Source of the DNA: Paracoccus maritimus
Lineage (GTDB): Bacteria; Pseudomonadota; Alphaproteobacteria; Rhodobacterales; Rhodobacteraceae
DNA: 64,000 nucleotides
Reading direction: 5' to 3'
NCBI RefSeq assembly: GCF_025195095.1
Contig: NZ_JANAVZ010000003.1
Span: forward strand, 248,001-312,000
The notes beneath the pieces were generated by a model. That model had not been told where the DNA came from, made no database searches, and worked only from the letters and a program-made list of their open reading frames with translations. Shown here piece after piece: positions 63,094 through 64,000 of this stretch (the first letter of the stretch is position 1; each line of letters begins with the position of its first letter). The translations under genes and the position numbers were made by a program.

Positions 63094-63666
63094 ATGGCGA
63101 AGCTGTATTTCCACTATTCGACGATGAATGCAGGCAAAAGCACCCTGCTTCTTCAAGCGTCCTATAACTATCGCGAACGCGGCATGGGCACGCTGCTGCT
63201 GACCGCGGCGCTGGACAGCCGCGCGGGCCAGGGCAGGATCGCCAGCCGCATCGGCATCGCGGACGAGGCACTGACATTCAGCGCCGAAAGCGACATGTTC
63301 GCCCTGGTCAGCCAGCACCGCGCGGGTTGCGACTGCGTCTTCATCGACGAGGCGCAATTCCTGTCCAGGGACCAGGTCTGGCAGCTGGCCCGGATCGCCG
63401 ACGACCTGAACATTCCCGTCATGTGCTATGGGCTGCGGGTCGATTTCCGGGGCGAGCTGTTTCCCGGCTCGGCCGCGCTGCTGGCGCTTGCCGACGACCT
63501 GCGCGAGGTTCGCACGATCTGTCATTGCGGCAGAAAGGCTACCATGGTCATTCGCCGCGACGAATCCGGCCACCCGATCACCGAGGGCGCCCAGGTCCAG
63601 GTCGGCGGCAACGAAGTCTATGTCTCGTTGTGCCGCCGCCACTGGCGCGAGGCCACCGGCGGCTGA
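63094..63666 (+). CDS. tdk: Thymidine kinase
   Basis: 190-residue type II TK phosphorylating thymidine. P-loop STMNAGKSTLLL, FIDEAQFL, GLRVDFRGELFPGS and zinc ligands in CHCGRKAT and CRRHW. Promoterless-looking 160 bp precede it. Confidence 0.95.
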   Translation: MAKLYFHYSTMNAGKSTLLLQASYNYRERGMGTLLLTAALDSRAGQGRIASRIGIADEALTFSAESDMFALVSQHRAGCDCVFIDEAQFLSRDQVWQLARIADDLNIPVMCYGLRVDFRGELFPGSAALLALADDLREVRTICHCGRKATMVIRRDESGHPITEGAQVQVGGNEVYVSLCRRHWREATGG

Positions 63667-63730
63667 AGCGCGCGCGGCCCTTGCCGAAATTCATCCCCCC
63701 TGCCAATCTGAGACGAAGGGAGAGGGGCAC

Positions 63731-64000
63731 ATGGACATCGATCCGACGGCACGCACGCGGCTTGATTCGGCCGAAATGGGAGTGATCGCGCACCTTTATC
63801 GCGGGGAGATCTATCGTTCGACATTGTGGCGCACCCGCCTCGACACCACCACGAACTGGTCGGTGGTCACGCTGGGGGTCGCCCTGTCCATCGCATATTC
63901 CTCTCCTCAGGCATCGCCCCTGCCACTGGTGCTTGTCGGCATCCTGATCTTCTTTTTCCTGATGCTCGAGGCGCGGCGCTATCGCTATTTCAACGTCTGG
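63731..64000 (+). CDS. DUF2270 membrane protein, truncated by the window edge
   Basis: 90 codons to the end of the window, no stop. RLDSAEMGVIAHLYRGEIYRSTLWRTRLDTTTNWSVVT (in parts) and the following hydrophobic helices match the DUF2270 family. The ATG at 63731 follows GAAGGGAGAGG. Confidence 0.85.
   Translation, partial: MDIDPTARTRLDSAEMGVIAHLYRGEIYRSTLWRTRLDTTTNWSVVTLGVALSIAYSSPQASPLPLVLVGILIFFFLMLEARRYRYFNVW

Overview
The window looks like chromosome from a high-GC alphaproteobacterium of the Rhodobacteraceae, most likely Paracoccus or a close relative. The support is uniformly high GC with strong third-position bias, an F1-ATPase zeta subunit (DUF1476), DUF2312, DUF1127 and DUF2270 proteins, an EnvZ-like kinase, a Lon protease of alphaproteobacterial length, and a divergent ArgP-like regulator/ArgO exporter pair. 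Genus is inferred from gene content only.

Layout. 1-1136: end of hisB overlapping hisH. 1218-4024: secreted alpha/beta hydrolase and a class IV aminotransferase. 4217-10261: surface-glycan-like cluster with an SGNH esterase, a GT61 glycosyltransferase and a hexapeptide acyltransferase, followed by three tightly overlapping genes (AMP-forming ligase, acyl carrier protein, PLP decarboxylase) that resemble the exosortase-A-associated set and, in logic, the BtrJ/BtrI/BtrK amino-acyl-ACP decarboxylation module. 10337-13615: adenine deaminase and aldehyde dehydrogenase. 13906-19965: tRNA-Arg, tRNA-Asn, MBL hydrolase, histidine kinase, Lon, HU-like protein.

20061-37601 is a 17.5 kb integrated phage-like element. 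It sits in the 3' end of a tRNA-Val(CAC) gene and is bounded by a perfect 32 bp direct repeat (attL 20061-20092, attR 37570-37601). It carries an integrase, HK97-type portal, a fused protease-capsid protein, head-tail connectors, both terminase subunits, a tape measure and one minor tail protein. No tail tube, baseplate, fibre, lysis, cI-type repressor or recognisable replicase was seen. It also holds a low-GC two-gene cassette (AAA ATPase plus small PD-(D/E)XK-like nuclease, 27113-28731) that is a candidate defence system, and a 0.8 kb non-coding region with five copies of an 18 bp iteron-like repeat next to an unknown basic protein. It could be a defective prophage or a capsid-forming phage satellite.

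37760-42436: a polar amino-acid ABC transporter operon ending in a glutamine-synthetase-family gene. 42518-43542: purS and purC. 43670-49300: ATPase zeta subunit, EamA exporter, ArgO/ArgP, YebC and a first SLC13 permease. 49387-52451: DUF1127 protein, second SLC13 permease, YmdB-like phosphoesterase. 52623-55343: small degraded island with a truncated P4-type integrase, a Hint-domain protein, a second diverged integrase fragment and tRNA-Thr. 55354-64000: Fe3+-type ABC permease, an unknown protein, DUF2312, paired YeeE/YedE genes, dtd, DEAD-box helicase, Bcr/CflA exporter, thymidine kinase and the start of a DUF2270 protein.

All functions are read from sequence motifs and recalled family signatures; no database search was possible.
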